Source of the DNA: JAUWVG01 sp964633715
GTDB lineage: Bacteria > Acidobacteriota > Aminicenantia > Aminicenantales > Aminicenantaceae
Reading direction: 5' to 3'
DNA length: 64,000 bases
Assembly (NCBI GenBank): GCA_964633715.1
Contig: CAZWHQ010000015.1
Span: 21,792-85,791 of the forward strand
How positions within the stretch are numbered: the stretch's first letter is position 1; each line of letters opens with the position of its first letter. The translations under genes were made by a program, and so were the position numbers. This document shows, piece after piece, positions 44,293 to 52,521 of the stretch. The notes below the pieces were generated by a model. It searched no databases and was not told the DNA's origin. It saw only the letters and a program-made list of their open reading frames with translations.

Positions 44293-46719
44293 TCATTCAT
44301 AGCGGATGGCTTTGACGGGATCGAAAAGAGAGGCCCGGACTGCAAGATAGCTCACCGTTGCTAGCGATATCACCAGTGACAATCCACCTGCCAGGAAAAA
44401 GACATCCAGTCCGATTGTGATGCGATAGTGGTAACCAGACAGGATCTTAAACATGATGTAGTAGGATACCGGCCAGATTAAAAGATTGGCGATGCCAATC
44501 AGGATGAGAAACTCTCTGGTTACCAGCGAGAATATATGCGGGATGCTGGCGCCGAGCACCTTGCGGATCCCAATCTCCTTGATCCTCCTGCTGACGGCCA
44601 GGGAAGTGAAGCCGAATATTCCCATGCAGGCCAGGATGATGGCAAACACCGCGGCAAAACGGACGATGGCACTCCAGCGCTTTTCGTTGTTGTACTGGGC
44701 TTCCAGATCGTCCTCGACAAAGGAATAGAGGAAGGGTTTGTTGGGCTGCACTTTGTTCCAGATTCCCTTCAACCGCTTGATCGTATCGGCGACAGAGGTT
44801 CCCTCAATCCTGACCAGCATGTCCGCCATGCGCCACCCCGGTTGCATGTGGAGCATGACAGGCGCCACGCCGAATTTCATGGATTGGACGTGGAAGTTGT
44901 CCATGACACCGATGATGGTCAGTTTATAGGGATATTCTCCGGCCGGTCCGTCGACGAATTCGCCGATTTTATGGCCCAGAGGATCGGCGATCTCCAGCTT
45001 ATCTAAAAATTCCTGGTTGACGATGGCCGACTCACTATCGGAGACCCGTTCCTGTAAAAAATTTCGACCCTGCTGCAAGTTCAATCCGAGAGCAGAAAGG
45101 AAGTCCTCGTCCACCCGGTACTGGTAGACATTCAGCCGCTCTCCGTTGACATCGAGCGGATATCGCGACCACCCCCTGCCCATTGAGCCGGTCAGTGCTC
45201 CGACCGCCGAGACTTTAGGATAGTTCAGCGCCTCTCCCTGGAAACGGTCCACAAGCGCTTGGCTGTCTTCGGCCACACGCTCCTGAAGCCTCACGGATAT
45301 TAATCCGTCCGCAACAAATCCGGGACTCTTTTTGGTCATAAACTTGACCTGTCGGCCTAAAACGAGGGTGGATATAATCAAAAAGACGGACAGTGCGAAC
45401 TGAACCACAACCAGCACTCGGGCCAGGGTACGCCGGCCCTCGATTCCCAGTTTTCCCTTGAGGGCCTGCACAGGCTGGATCCCCGACAAAACCAGAGCCG
45501 GATAGCTGGCCGCCAACCCGGAGACAAACACCATCAATCCGGCCAGTACGGTCATGTGACCCGGCTTAAACACCTCCCCCAACACCAATGATTTTTCGGC
45601 CAGCCGGTTGAAGGTGGGCAGAAAAAGAATAGCCAGTGTTATACCAGTCAAGAAGGCCAGAAAAAATGTCAGGAGGGTTTCACCCCAAAACTGGACGACG
45701 AGCTGTCGACGGGCCGCGCCGATGACCTTGCGCATGCCGATTTCTTTCCCGCGAGCGGAGGCACGGCCGATGGACAGGTTCATGAAATTTAAACAGGCTA
45801 TGATCAGCACAATCAGGGCGATTCCACCGAGGAGATAGGAGTTGCCGGCGCTGGAACCGTCCCAAGAATCGGGATCAAGGTGCATTTCCCTGAGCCGCTG
45901 GATCTCGAGGGAAACGGGAATGTGATCCCCCTGCTCCGGTCCTTCATTCCTCCACAGCTCGAACTCCCTGGCAAAGGTCTGTTCGACAAAAGCCGGAAAT
46001 CGGGCAGTCAGGGCCTCCGGATTAGTTCCCTGCCGGACCTGGATGTAAAGAGGCGTGGAAAAATCTCCGAGATTGGTGAGGACGTCCTCGTATTCGAGAG
46101 AAGGCATGTTGGAGACGGAGATCAGAAAATCGAATTGGATGGTGGAATTGGAAGGGAGATCTTTGGCCAATCCGGTCACGATAAAATCCTGTACATTCTG
46201 GCTGAAGGTCAATGTCAGGCCCTTTCCCACCGGATCTTCGGCGCCGAAATAGCGGGCGGCTGCACTTTCGGTAAGCACTATTGCCTGCCTCTCCGACAGT
46301 ACACTCGCTGGGTCGCCCTTCAGAAGGGGAAATGAAAATATTTGAAAAACACCGGGATCGGTGTAGGTGATGTTTTCCTTGTTTAAAAACGTGTCCCGCC
46401 GGACTACGGCCCGTGTTCCTGCAAAACGAACCACCTGCTGAATTTCGGGGAAATATTCCAAAAGTGGCTCCCCCATTGCGGCGGGAAGGGCAGGACCGCG
46501 GGATCTGATGCTTCCGTCCGGAGCGTGGAACCGGCTCAGGATGCGGAAAACGGTATCTTTGTTGGCATGAAAGTTGTCGAAGGACAATTCGTCCGACACA
46601 TATAGGAAAATCAGAATGCAGCAGCAGAGGCCAACGGCTAGACCGGTTATGTTGATGGCAGTAAAGACCTTTTGCCGGAAGAACAGGCGGAAGGCCGTTT
46701 TCAGATAATTTTTAAACAT
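44293..46719 (-). CDS. FtsX-like (MacB-type) ABC transporter permease
   Basis: 808 residues with two MacB periplasmic-core plus FtsX units: a helix at about 20-40, a large periplasmic domain, three helices, then a second copy ending in three helices and FDPVKAIRYE. The permease motif GRASARGKEIGMRKVIGAAR and its second version RRIKEIGIRKVLGASI are clear. Such two-unit permeases are abundant in Acidobacteriota-like genomes and may export peptides or lipids or transmit signals. No ATPase gene is adjacent. GGAG seven nt upstream selects ATG 46719. Its GC content matches the molybdenum hydroxylase genes. Confidence 0.87.
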   Translation of the reverse strand: MFKNYLKTAFRLFFRQKVFTAINITGLAVGLCCCILIFLYVSDELSFDNFHANKDTVFRILSRFHAPDGSIRSRGPALPAAMGEPLLEYFPEIQQVVRFAGTRAVVRRDTFLNKENITYTDPGVFQIFSFPLLKGDPASVLSERQAIVLTESAAARYFGAEDPVGKGLTLTFSQNVQDFIVTGLAKDLPSNSTIQFDFLISVSNMPSLEYEDVLTNLGDFSTPLYIQVRQGTNPEALTARFPAFVEQTFAREFELWRNEGPEQGDHIPVSLEIQRLREMHLDPDSWDGSSAGNSYLLGGIALIVLIIACLNFMNLSIGRASARGKEIGMRKVIGAARRQLVVQFWGETLLTFFLAFLTGITLAILFLPTFNRLAEKSLVLGEVFKPGHMTVLAGLMVFVSGLAASYPALVLSGIQPVQALKGKLGIEGRRTLARVLVVVQFALSVFLIISTLVLGRQVKFMTKKSPGFVADGLISVRLQERVAEDSQALVDRFQGEALNYPKVSAVGALTGSMGRGWSRYPLDVNGERLNVYQYRVDEDFLSALGLNLQQGRNFLQERVSDSESAIVNQEFLDKLEIADPLGHKIGEFVDGPAGEYPYKLTIIGVMDNFHVQSMKFGVAPVMLHMQPGWRMADMLVRIEGTSVADTIKRLKGIWNKVQPNKPFLYSFVEDDLEAQYNNEKRWSAIVRFAAVFAIILACMGIFGFTSLAVSRRIKEIGIRKVLGASIPHIFSLVTREFLILIGIANLLIWPVSYYIMFKILSGYHYRITIGLDVFFLAGGLSLVISLATVSYLAVRASLFDPVKAIRYE

Positions 46720-46776
46720 GATCACACTCCATTAAGAAAGCGAAAATCGAGAAACGGAAAGTTTCCTTAGTTAAAA

Positions 46777-46863
46777 AAAACACTCAGCTTACCAATTTTT
46801 CGCTTTTTCGGGTTCAAGTTTTCTCAAGTCTAAACCGTGTTCGAAAGCGCCTATCCGATAGAG
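46777..46863. repeat. Right 87-bp direct repeat at the 3' end of the aldolase gene
   Basis: It covers the last 24 codons of the aldolase gene and 12 bp beyond its stop. The partner copy is at 41164-41250 in the same orientation; 77 of 87 positions agree. Confidence 0.8.
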
Positions 46864-48120
46864 GCATATCTCGCGGACAGATGAGGGGTGATGGAGGACT
46901 TCTGAAAGAGACTGTTCACCAATGGCCCAGACGCCTCCTCCTCTGACAACGACGACCTTATAATCATGAAGAAGTTTTATGAGTTTATCAAATCCTGTTT
47001 GTGGTGAAATGATTGGGATGACGAGATAGAGAAAACTTCCTTCAGCATCGATGGCGACGAAACGATCCGTTGGTTTATCTTCACCTGGGTAGATAAAATG
47101 GGTATGAGATTCTGCTTCAGGCACATAACAGTGTAAAATAGTCTGAAAATTACTGTTTTTGTAAATGGCCTTATGCAGTTTTGCTTCAGGTGTATCTTCC
47201 GGCAAATCAGAAAGGGGAACTTCCAAAAGGGGGCCCCCCAATTGTCCGGGCATTGAGGCTTTAGGAGCATAAAACATAGTTCGGACACCACGGACAGATA
47301 GGGAACCTGTATGAAAAGGGGAGAGGCGAGATTCAAAAATTCTGCTACCGGTTAACCGGAATTCTTTGACGAGCTCGTCCTCTTCTGGGAAGTCACACAA
47401 AGAGTCTTTTGAGTCAGAATATTCAGATGGAATAGGGGAAAAAAACTTGTCTGGATTGGATAAAATATTCTGCTGAAGTGATTCAACATCTATGTTTTGA
47501 CGTCTGGCCAGCTGAACGATATACCCGGAATTATTGGCTAAACAGCAAAGAAAAAGGGCCTCTTTTAGGCTGTGTCCTTTGACAAATGTGCCATGGCCTT
47601 GAATCACTGTAGCTGGAAATTCCTTCAACCTTTCCGGGATTATCCTTGTCATTTCTGCAGATCCTGATGGAATTTCCACCCAATCCACAGGAATTCGTTT
47701 TTTTAAAAAAAAGTGCCCCAGAGGATCTATTGGAATAAAATCCCTGGGTTGATGAGGTTTATCCTCATCATCTAAAGTCTCAATTGTCAGGTCTTTTGTG
47801 TGGGCATGGATAGAGGCTTTGGCACCCGAAAGGGCCAGAATTTTGGCATGAATATCGGTTTCTGATGATGCTTTGTAATAGCCAAAGTCTGTTTCTGAGA
47901 TCGAGGGAAGACAGATATGTTCTGGCTTAAGATTGCCTTTTTGGGAGCCTGTTGACGTGATAGCGATCCGGTGTTGCCCTTTGTCATCCACCCATCGCAT
48001 CGCGATATTTCCGCTGTGGCTGTCTTCAAGATCCATCTGCAGGAGCGCTCGGCCAACGGCCTGAAATTGGCTTATAAGGGTATCGCTACCTGTCCATTTG
48101 TTTTTGGATTTTTTCATCAC
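46789..48120 (-). CDS. Tandem-domain class II aldolase/adducin protein (probable rhamnulose-1-phosphate aldolase)
   Basis: 443 residues made of two class II aldolase domains. Domain 1 (about 20-215) keeps SGNIAMR, TSTGSQKG, SSETDIHAKIL with the likely catalytic Glu, the zinc pair in SIHAHT and QGHGTFVKG. Domain 2 (about 250-430) is degenerate: TGSLSVRG, LHCYVPEAESHTHF and VVRGGGVWAIG. Context (rhaB-rhaA nearby, AOR upstream) points to splitting rhamnulose 1-phosphate into dihydroxyacetone phosphate and L-lactaldehyde, though a fuculose-type or other substrate is possible. It overlaps the AOR stop in a 4-nt coupling. Its 3' end is duplicated 5.6 kb away. Confidence 0.78.
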   Translation of the reverse strand: MMKKSKNKWTGSDTLISQFQAVGRALLQMDLEDSHSGNIAMRWVDDKGQHRIAITSTGSQKGNLKPEHICLPSISETDFGYYKASSETDIHAKILALSGAKASIHAHTKDLTIETLDDEDKPHQPRDFIPIDPLGHFFLKKRIPVDWVEIPSGSAEMTRIIPERLKEFPATVIQGHGTFVKGHSLKEALFLCCLANNSGYIVQLARRQNIDVESLQQNILSNPDKFFSPIPSEYSDSKDSLCDFPEEDELVKEFRLTGSRIFESRLSPFHTGSLSVRGVRTMFYAPKASMPGQLGGPLLEVPLSDLPEDTPEAKLHKAIYKNSNFQTILHCYVPEAESHTHFIYPGEDKPTDRFVAIDAEGSFLYLVIPIISPQTGFDKLIKLLHDYKVVVVRGGGVWAIGEQSLSEVLHHPSSVREICLYRIGAFEHGLDLRKLEPEKAKNW

Positions 48121-49958
48121 ATTTTTTTTATATTTAAACTTCTGATCACTTTAGGTGCAGGCTGACCCCTGGAATCCCAGCCCCTCACTTCATAATAGTC
48201 TTTCCTTAACCGCTCCAATACGGATTTGGGCACAATCCTTTCTTTTCCCTCAACATATATGGGTTCTGATGTGAACCTTTCTGGCAGAGTGTCGTCGTCT
48301 TCTGTCAGACCGGCTTTGATGTTAAACACCCTTTCCAAGGTTGCAACTCTGTTGGCCACTTCTTCCAGTCTTGCGGTTGAAAATTCTAAACCTGTCACTC
48401 CTGTAACCATTCGCGCCCATGGATCTGTTGAAAAAGCAAAACCAGTAAACCGGCAAATCCCCAGACTGTCCTGAATAATGCCAAGATTCTGCATATTTCG
48501 AATAGCAATAGGGGACTGCAGGAGACTGTACCTAGGAATTTCCTTGGTTCCACTGAAAAAAGCAAGTGATACGGCATATCCACCACGAAGGTGGCACGCT
48601 CCAGTAGGGGAGGTCATATATCCAAGAGCTTGAGTAAATGAGGCCCGTGGATCATAGGCAGGTATCTCCTGCTTTTTAATCGACATCGATATTTCCGGAT
48701 GTTTGAAGGAGTTAGCCAAGCGGAAAGAGCCTTCTGCCAGAATATCCCCGAATCCTCGACGGAATGCAATCTTTTCCACCATGTCTTCCAGTATGTCTGC
48801 CTGTCCAAATTTTATCCTTAGTCCTCCAGTATTTTTCTCCGTGATGATATTTTTGTCAAAAAGTTCCATGGCGCAGGCCATTGTACCGCCAAAACTTATC
48901 GTGTCCATCCCCAACTCATTGCAGAGGTAGTTGGCTCGAGCGATTGCATTTAAATTGTAAATATCGCAGTTGGGACCAGACATGACCATAGTTTCGTATT
49001 CCGGGCCTTCTCCTGTCTTAGTCCCTACACGCGTGTGCCTTTGACAAACAATCGGACAGCCGTGGCATCCACCAACCCTATCTAAAATGTTCTCTCTTAG
49101 GGCTTCTCCAGAAACCAGGTCTAAATTCTTTTCTTTGTGTATGTTGTCCTGAAAATTCCTGTGAGGGAGCATTTCAATGACATCGATGAGTTTGAGGAGT
49201 CCGGATGTTCCCAGTTCGCGAAGAAGGCGTTTTGTTACAGGGGCCTGCTTTATCAAATATCTGGCCTGATCCAATCCAGATTTGTATGTCTCCTTATCCT
49301 TTATCGAAATTTTTTCTTTGCCAGACACACGGATGGCCTTAAGATTTTTACTTCCAAAGACCGCTCCTGGCCCTGTTCGGCCGTAGGCTCTGTTTTTATC
49401 GTTCAAAACAGCTGCAAAACGGACAGTATTCTCGCCTGCTGGCCCAATACACAAAACGTGGGAGGATTGGTGTCCTTCGGTGTTTTTTGTGCTGAGGAGA
49501 TCGACCGTCTTGGGTACGTCCAATCCCCATAAATGTTCGGCAGATAGAATTTCAACTCTTCCCGGATAAATATCGATATAAACCGGTGTGGCCGCCCTAC
49601 CTTTAAGGATAAAAACATCATATCCTGCATATTTAAAGGCGTGAGCCCAGGTTCCCCCGCAGTTTGGACTGCCGATGAATCCTGTAAGAGGAGACTTAAA
49701 TACCATATGGCCTCGACATGCGGTCGGAGCCGTTGTTCCAAGGAGAGGAGAAGTGGCTAAAACAAGAACATTGTCACTGGACAGAGGATCACATTCGGGA
49801 TCTATATTCTCATAAAAAATACGAGTAGCCAAACCTCTACCTCCAAGATAATCTTCAATGACATCCTTTTCCAGAGGAAGGATTCGGATTTCTGACTGGG
49901 AGAGATCGACCTCAAGAATTTTTCCATGATAACCGGAAATGTGTTGTCTGTGCATCAT
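48117..49958 (-). CDS. Tungsten-type aldehyde:ferredoxin oxidoreductase
   Basis: 613 residues, normal AOR length. The pterin-binding N-terminal domain (YLGGRGLATRIFY, GRTGPGAVFGSKNLKAI) is followed by the [4Fe-4S] ligands Cys298, Cys301, Cys305 (CHGCPIVC) and Cys502 (DSLGICRF), the same spacing as in archaeal AOR. The enzyme oxidises aldehydes to acids and reduces ferredoxin in the cytoplasm. It lies between a THEP1-like NTPase and the aldolase, all with 4-nt overlaps. Lactaldehyde from rhamnose is thus a likely substrate; this is inferred from position. Confidence 0.92.
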   Translation of the reverse strand: MMHRQHISGYHGKILEVDLSQSEIRILPLEKDVIEDYLGGRGLATRIFYENIDPECDPLSSDNVLVLATSPLLGTTAPTACRGHMVFKSPLTGFIGSPNCGGTWAHAFKYAGYDVFILKGRAATPVYIDIYPGRVEILSAEHLWGLDVPKTVDLLSTKNTEGHQSSHVLCIGPAGENTVRFAAVLNDKNRAYGRTGPGAVFGSKNLKAIRVSGKEKISIKDKETYKSGLDQARYLIKQAPVTKRLLRELGTSGLLKLIDVIEMLPHRNFQDNIHKEKNLDLVSGEALRENILDRVGGCHGCPIVCQRHTRVGTKTGEGPEYETMVMSGPNCDIYNLNAIARANYLCNELGMDTISFGGTMACAMELFDKNIITEKNTGGLRIKFGQADILEDMVEKIAFRRGFGDILAEGSFRLANSFKHPEISMSIKKQEIPAYDPRASFTQALGYMTSPTGACHLRGGYAVSLAFFSGTKEIPRYSLLQSPIAIRNMQNLGIIQDSLGICRFTGFAFSTDPWARMVTGVTGLEFSTARLEEVANRVATLERVFNIKAGLTEDDDTLPERFTSEPIYVEGKERIVPKSVLERLRKDYYEVRGWDSRGQPAPKVIRSLNIKKM

Positions 49959-50473
49959 TTCTCAAGTAACGTCAGCTTTTCTAAAATAAGTGAAAAAATA
50001 TTTTCCATCCTCACATCAAAGACATAAATGTCCGATTGTTTTATTCTTGCTAGAAAATTTTCCAATATCTGTGATCTTACGACACATAAAATCCTCTGCA
50101 AAGGGAAAGCAAGAGTGTGTTTTAATGCCGGCCATAATCCCTTCTCTGAAAGTTCAAGCGGCCCAATTTCATCCACAAAAAGCCATTTTGAAGGAGAATG
50201 GCTGGAAATAATTCTCTTTGCTTCAGTTAATCCTGAAGGGAGAAACATATAGGCCCCGACCTTTTCCCATCCGACTTCACCTTCCTTGCGGATAAAAGGT
50301 GACGATTTCTTTTTCTGTAAGTTATAGAGGTCATAACCAACGGCTTGTTCCTTGTCCCACACAGACTCACTTAAGAATCCTTGGATCTGGATGCCCTGTT
50401 CCTCCATTTCACGTGCCAGACGTTTGAGCAGAGATGTTTTGCCTGAATGAACGGGTCCGGTAAGGATGATCAT
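49955..50473 (-). CDS. THEP1-type nucleoside triphosphatase
   Basis: 172 residues from ATG 50473, which gives IILTGPVHSGKTSLLKRLA at the N-terminus, as in THEP1 proteins, and a family-normal length; an in-frame start at 50551 would add 26 unmatched residues. Walker A is residues 6-14, Walker B lies in WLFVDEIGPLELS. THEP1 proteins hydrolyse NTPs slowly and their biological role is unclear; related P-loop proteins help deliver molybdenum or tungsten cofactor (MobB-like), which would fit its coupling to AOR. Confidence 0.8.
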   Translation of the reverse strand: MIILTGPVHSGKTSLLKRLAREMEEQGIQIQGFLSESVWDKEQAVGYDLYNLQKKKSSPFIRKEGEVGWEKVGAYMFLPSGLTEAKRIISSHSPSKWLFVDEIGPLELSEKGLWPALKHTLAFPLQRILCVVRSQILENFLARIKQSDIYVFDVRMENIFSLILEKLTLLEK

Positions 50474-50679
50474 GACATGTTTCTGATCTGAATCGTATCT
50501 CCTTGAAATGGTATATAAATGCTGAGTAATTATCAATCCCTTAACATCCAATAATGAAAAACAAGCTCCGGTAAGAGATTCGAAATCATATTGTGTTTTC
50601 CCCAGCTTCCGCCTTCAACCTGCAGTTGAGTCGAATGGACGTCGTCATGTCTGTCTCCATACACATTCGTGTGTAATGG

Positions 50680-50757
50680 GTCTCGGGTTCGACTCTAAAA
50701 TGAATACTATGCCCGTTCGTCCTCCCCGTGCGGATTTCTCAATCATTTTCCCCTGGC
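50680..50757 (-). repeat. Dispersed intergenic repeat, third copy
   Basis: On the minus strand: AGGGGAAAATGATTGAGAAA, then TCCGCACGGGGAGGACGAAC and GGGCATAGTATTCATTTTAG with a GAGTCGAAC extension. It shares its core with 37091-37131 and its extension with the copy at the right end of the window. The 288-bp gap between THEP1 and DUF4416 genes also holds an ACACA-TTCG-TGTGT hairpin (50661-50674). Confidence 0.65.
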
Positions 50758-50796
50758 GTTTTACATTATTGAATTTTGTAGGCTTTTTACATATGT

Positions 50797-50825
50797 TTGA
50801 CAGAGATTCAGTTTATGACTATTCT
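50797..50825 (+). promoter_or_regulatory. Promoter of the DUF4416 gene
   Basis: TTGACA (50797-50802), 17 nt, TATTCT (50820-50825); start expected near 50832, about eight nt before ATG 50840. A second candidate just upstream is TTGAAT (50769-50774), 17 nt, TATGTT (50792-50797), giving a 36-nt leader. Confidence 0.5.
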
Positions 50826-50839
50826 TCAGGTAAGGACTT

Positions 50840-51376
50840 ATGACAAAAGCTAGGGCATTCCTCCCCGTCAAATTAATTTGTGGGATGATCTCTTCTAAGA
50901 CTATCGTTTTCGAAAATGCAGAAGCCTGTCTTAAAAAGCTGTATGGACCTGTCGATTTTTTCAGCCCGCTTATCAATTTCACTTTTACAGATTATTATAA
51001 AAAAGAAATGGGGGAGAACTTAAAAAGGAAATTTTTAAGTTTCCAAGAGCTCATCCCGCCCGAAAATATTAGTGAAATCAAGATTCAAACAAATGAACTT
51101 GAAGAAGAATTGAAACAAGAATACAAGACTTTTCAAAGAATCATAAATCTGGATCCGGGATTTCTTACAGCCTCATCTCTTTTTATGGCCACCGCCAAGG
51201 ACTTTGCCCACCGGGTTCCTCTCCAAAAGGGCATCTATGCTCATCTGGAACTCTTATTTGGAAAAAAAGAGATCAGAACTCTAGACTGGACCTACCCTGA
51301 TTTTAAGACAGAAATTTACCAAAGTTTCTTTTTAGCTGTCAGAAAAATATATCTTGAACAAAAAAAAGAAAGCTAG
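50840..51376 (+). CDS. DUF4416 family protein
   Basis: 178 residues. It matches the DUF4416 family seen in thermophilic and deep-branching bacteria: PVKLICGMISS at the start, YGPVDFFSPLINFTFTDYY, LIPPENISEIKIQTNELE, NLDPGFLTASSLFMATAKD, HRVPLQKGIYAHLEL and DWTYPDF. The function is unknown; conserved His, Lys and Asp positions suggest an enzyme. No signal peptide. Its stop overlaps the convergent nifS gene by 4 nt. Confidence 0.85.
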   Translation: MTKARAFLPVKLICGMISSKTIVFENAEACLKKLYGPVDFFSPLINFTFTDYYKKEMGENLKRKFLSFQELIPPENISEIKIQTNELEEELKQEYKTFQRIINLDPGFLTASSLFMATAKDFAHRVPLQKGIYAHLELLFGKKEIRTLDWTYPDFKTEIYQSFFLAVRKIYLEQKKES

Positions 51377-52521
51377 ACGTCTACTGCAGATATTTCGCGC
51401 AGTTTGTGAACAATTTCAGGAAGCTCATCGAGAAAAGTAACGATATCTTTTTCCGTATTGAATCTGCCCAATGATATCCTTAATGTTCCCCTAGCCTCTT
51501 CAGGACTAAGCCCGATGGCACTCAGGACGTGAGATACTTCTTCGGCGTCTTCGCTGCAGGCTGAACCCGTAGAGACATAAATCTCCTTGGTAGCAAGAGA
51601 TAGAAGAATAGCCTCGGCCTCAAGCCCGAAAAAAGAGTAATTGAGTGTCCCGTGAATTCTGCTTTTCTCGTGACCGTTAAATTTGACTTTTGGAATACTC
51701 TCCTCGATCCCTTTCTTAATTTTAGAGGCCAGATGTTCAATCTTTTTGTTATCCTTGTCTCTATGAACTTGGAATTGACGAACGGCTTCTCCAAATCCGA
51801 AAATACCGCTTGTATTTTCTGTTCCCGCACGCATTGCCCGCTCTTGATGTCCACCATAAATAAGTGGATGGATGGGCGTGCCTTTTTTTATATAGAGCGC
51901 TCCCACTCCTTTGGGCCCGTTAATTTTGTGCGCAGAAATCGAGAGAAGGTCCACTCCAAGTTTTTTGACATCGATATCGATTTTTCCGAAAGTTTGAACC
52001 GCATCTGTATGGACTAAAATGCCTTTTTCTTTGGCCAAAATTACGACATCTTCAATAGGTTGGATGGTTCCCAGTTCATTATTGGCATGCATGATGGAGA
52101 TGAGGGCTGTTTTTTCTGAAATCGAATTCTTTAAATAGTCCAAATCGATTGTTCCATAGGGATCGACAGGGATATTTTTGACAGTTACTCCTTTTTTAAT
52201 CAGATAATTTGCTGTTTCAAAAACGGCCGGGTGTTCGATTTTAGATAAAATGAATTCGTTTTTGTCTGGGAGAGCATCCATTACACCGCGGATAGCAAAA
52301 TTATCCGCTTCTGTTCCTGATCCTGTAAAGACAATTTCTGTTCTTAATGCCCCTAGAGATTGAGCAATAGTGTCTCTTGCCTGAGTTATGATGTCTTTCA
52401 CAGCCCGTCCTATGGGATAAAGGGAAGAGGGATTACCAAAGTGTTCCTTCAGAAAAAGGGCCATTTTTTCGGCCACGGTTGGATCCAGTGGAGTTGTTGC
52501 ATTGTTATCTAGATAAACCAT
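51373..52521 (-). CDS. nifS: Cysteine desulfurase (NifS/IscS family)
   Basis: 382 residues. A PLP enzyme that takes sulfur from cysteine for Fe-S clusters and tRNA thiolation. Seen are YLDNNATTPLDP, the HTDAVQTFG block, the PLP Lys in ISAHKINGPKGVG and the short active-site loop STGSACSEDAEEVSHVL with the persulfide Cys (class I, NifS-like spacing). It starts one base after the serA stop, so it belongs to the M20-aminotransferase-serA-nifS operon. The serine made by that operon is the precursor of its cysteine substrate. Confidence 0.93.
   Translation of the reverse strand: MVYLDNNATTPLDPTVAEKMALFLKEHFGNPSSLYPIGRAVKDIITQARDTIAQSLGALRTEIVFTGSGTEADNFAIRGVMDALPDKNEFILSKIEHPAVFETANYLIKKGVTVKNIPVDPYGTIDLDYLKNSISEKTALISIMHANNELGTIQPIEDVVILAKEKGILVHTDAVQTFGKIDIDVKKLGVDLLSISAHKINGPKGVGALYIKKGTPIHPLIYGGHQERAMRAGTENTSGIFGFGEAVRQFQVHRDKDNKKIEHLASKIKKGIEESIPKVKFNGHEKSRIHGTLNYSFFGLEAEAILLSLATKEIYVSTGSACSEDAEEVSHVLSAIGLSPEEARGTLRISLGRFNTEKDIVTFLDELPEIVHKLREISAVDV

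Noticed and set aside
44486..46335. Several plus-strand open frames opposite the FtsX-like permease and molybdenum hydroxylase genes
   Set aside because: They arise from the high GC content of that insertion, which makes stops rare on the opposite strand; none has motifs or a ribosome site.
50676..50705. GGTTCGACTC string resembling a tRNA T-arm
   Set aside because: No acceptor, D or anticodon stem can be built around it; it belongs to the dispersed repeat extension.
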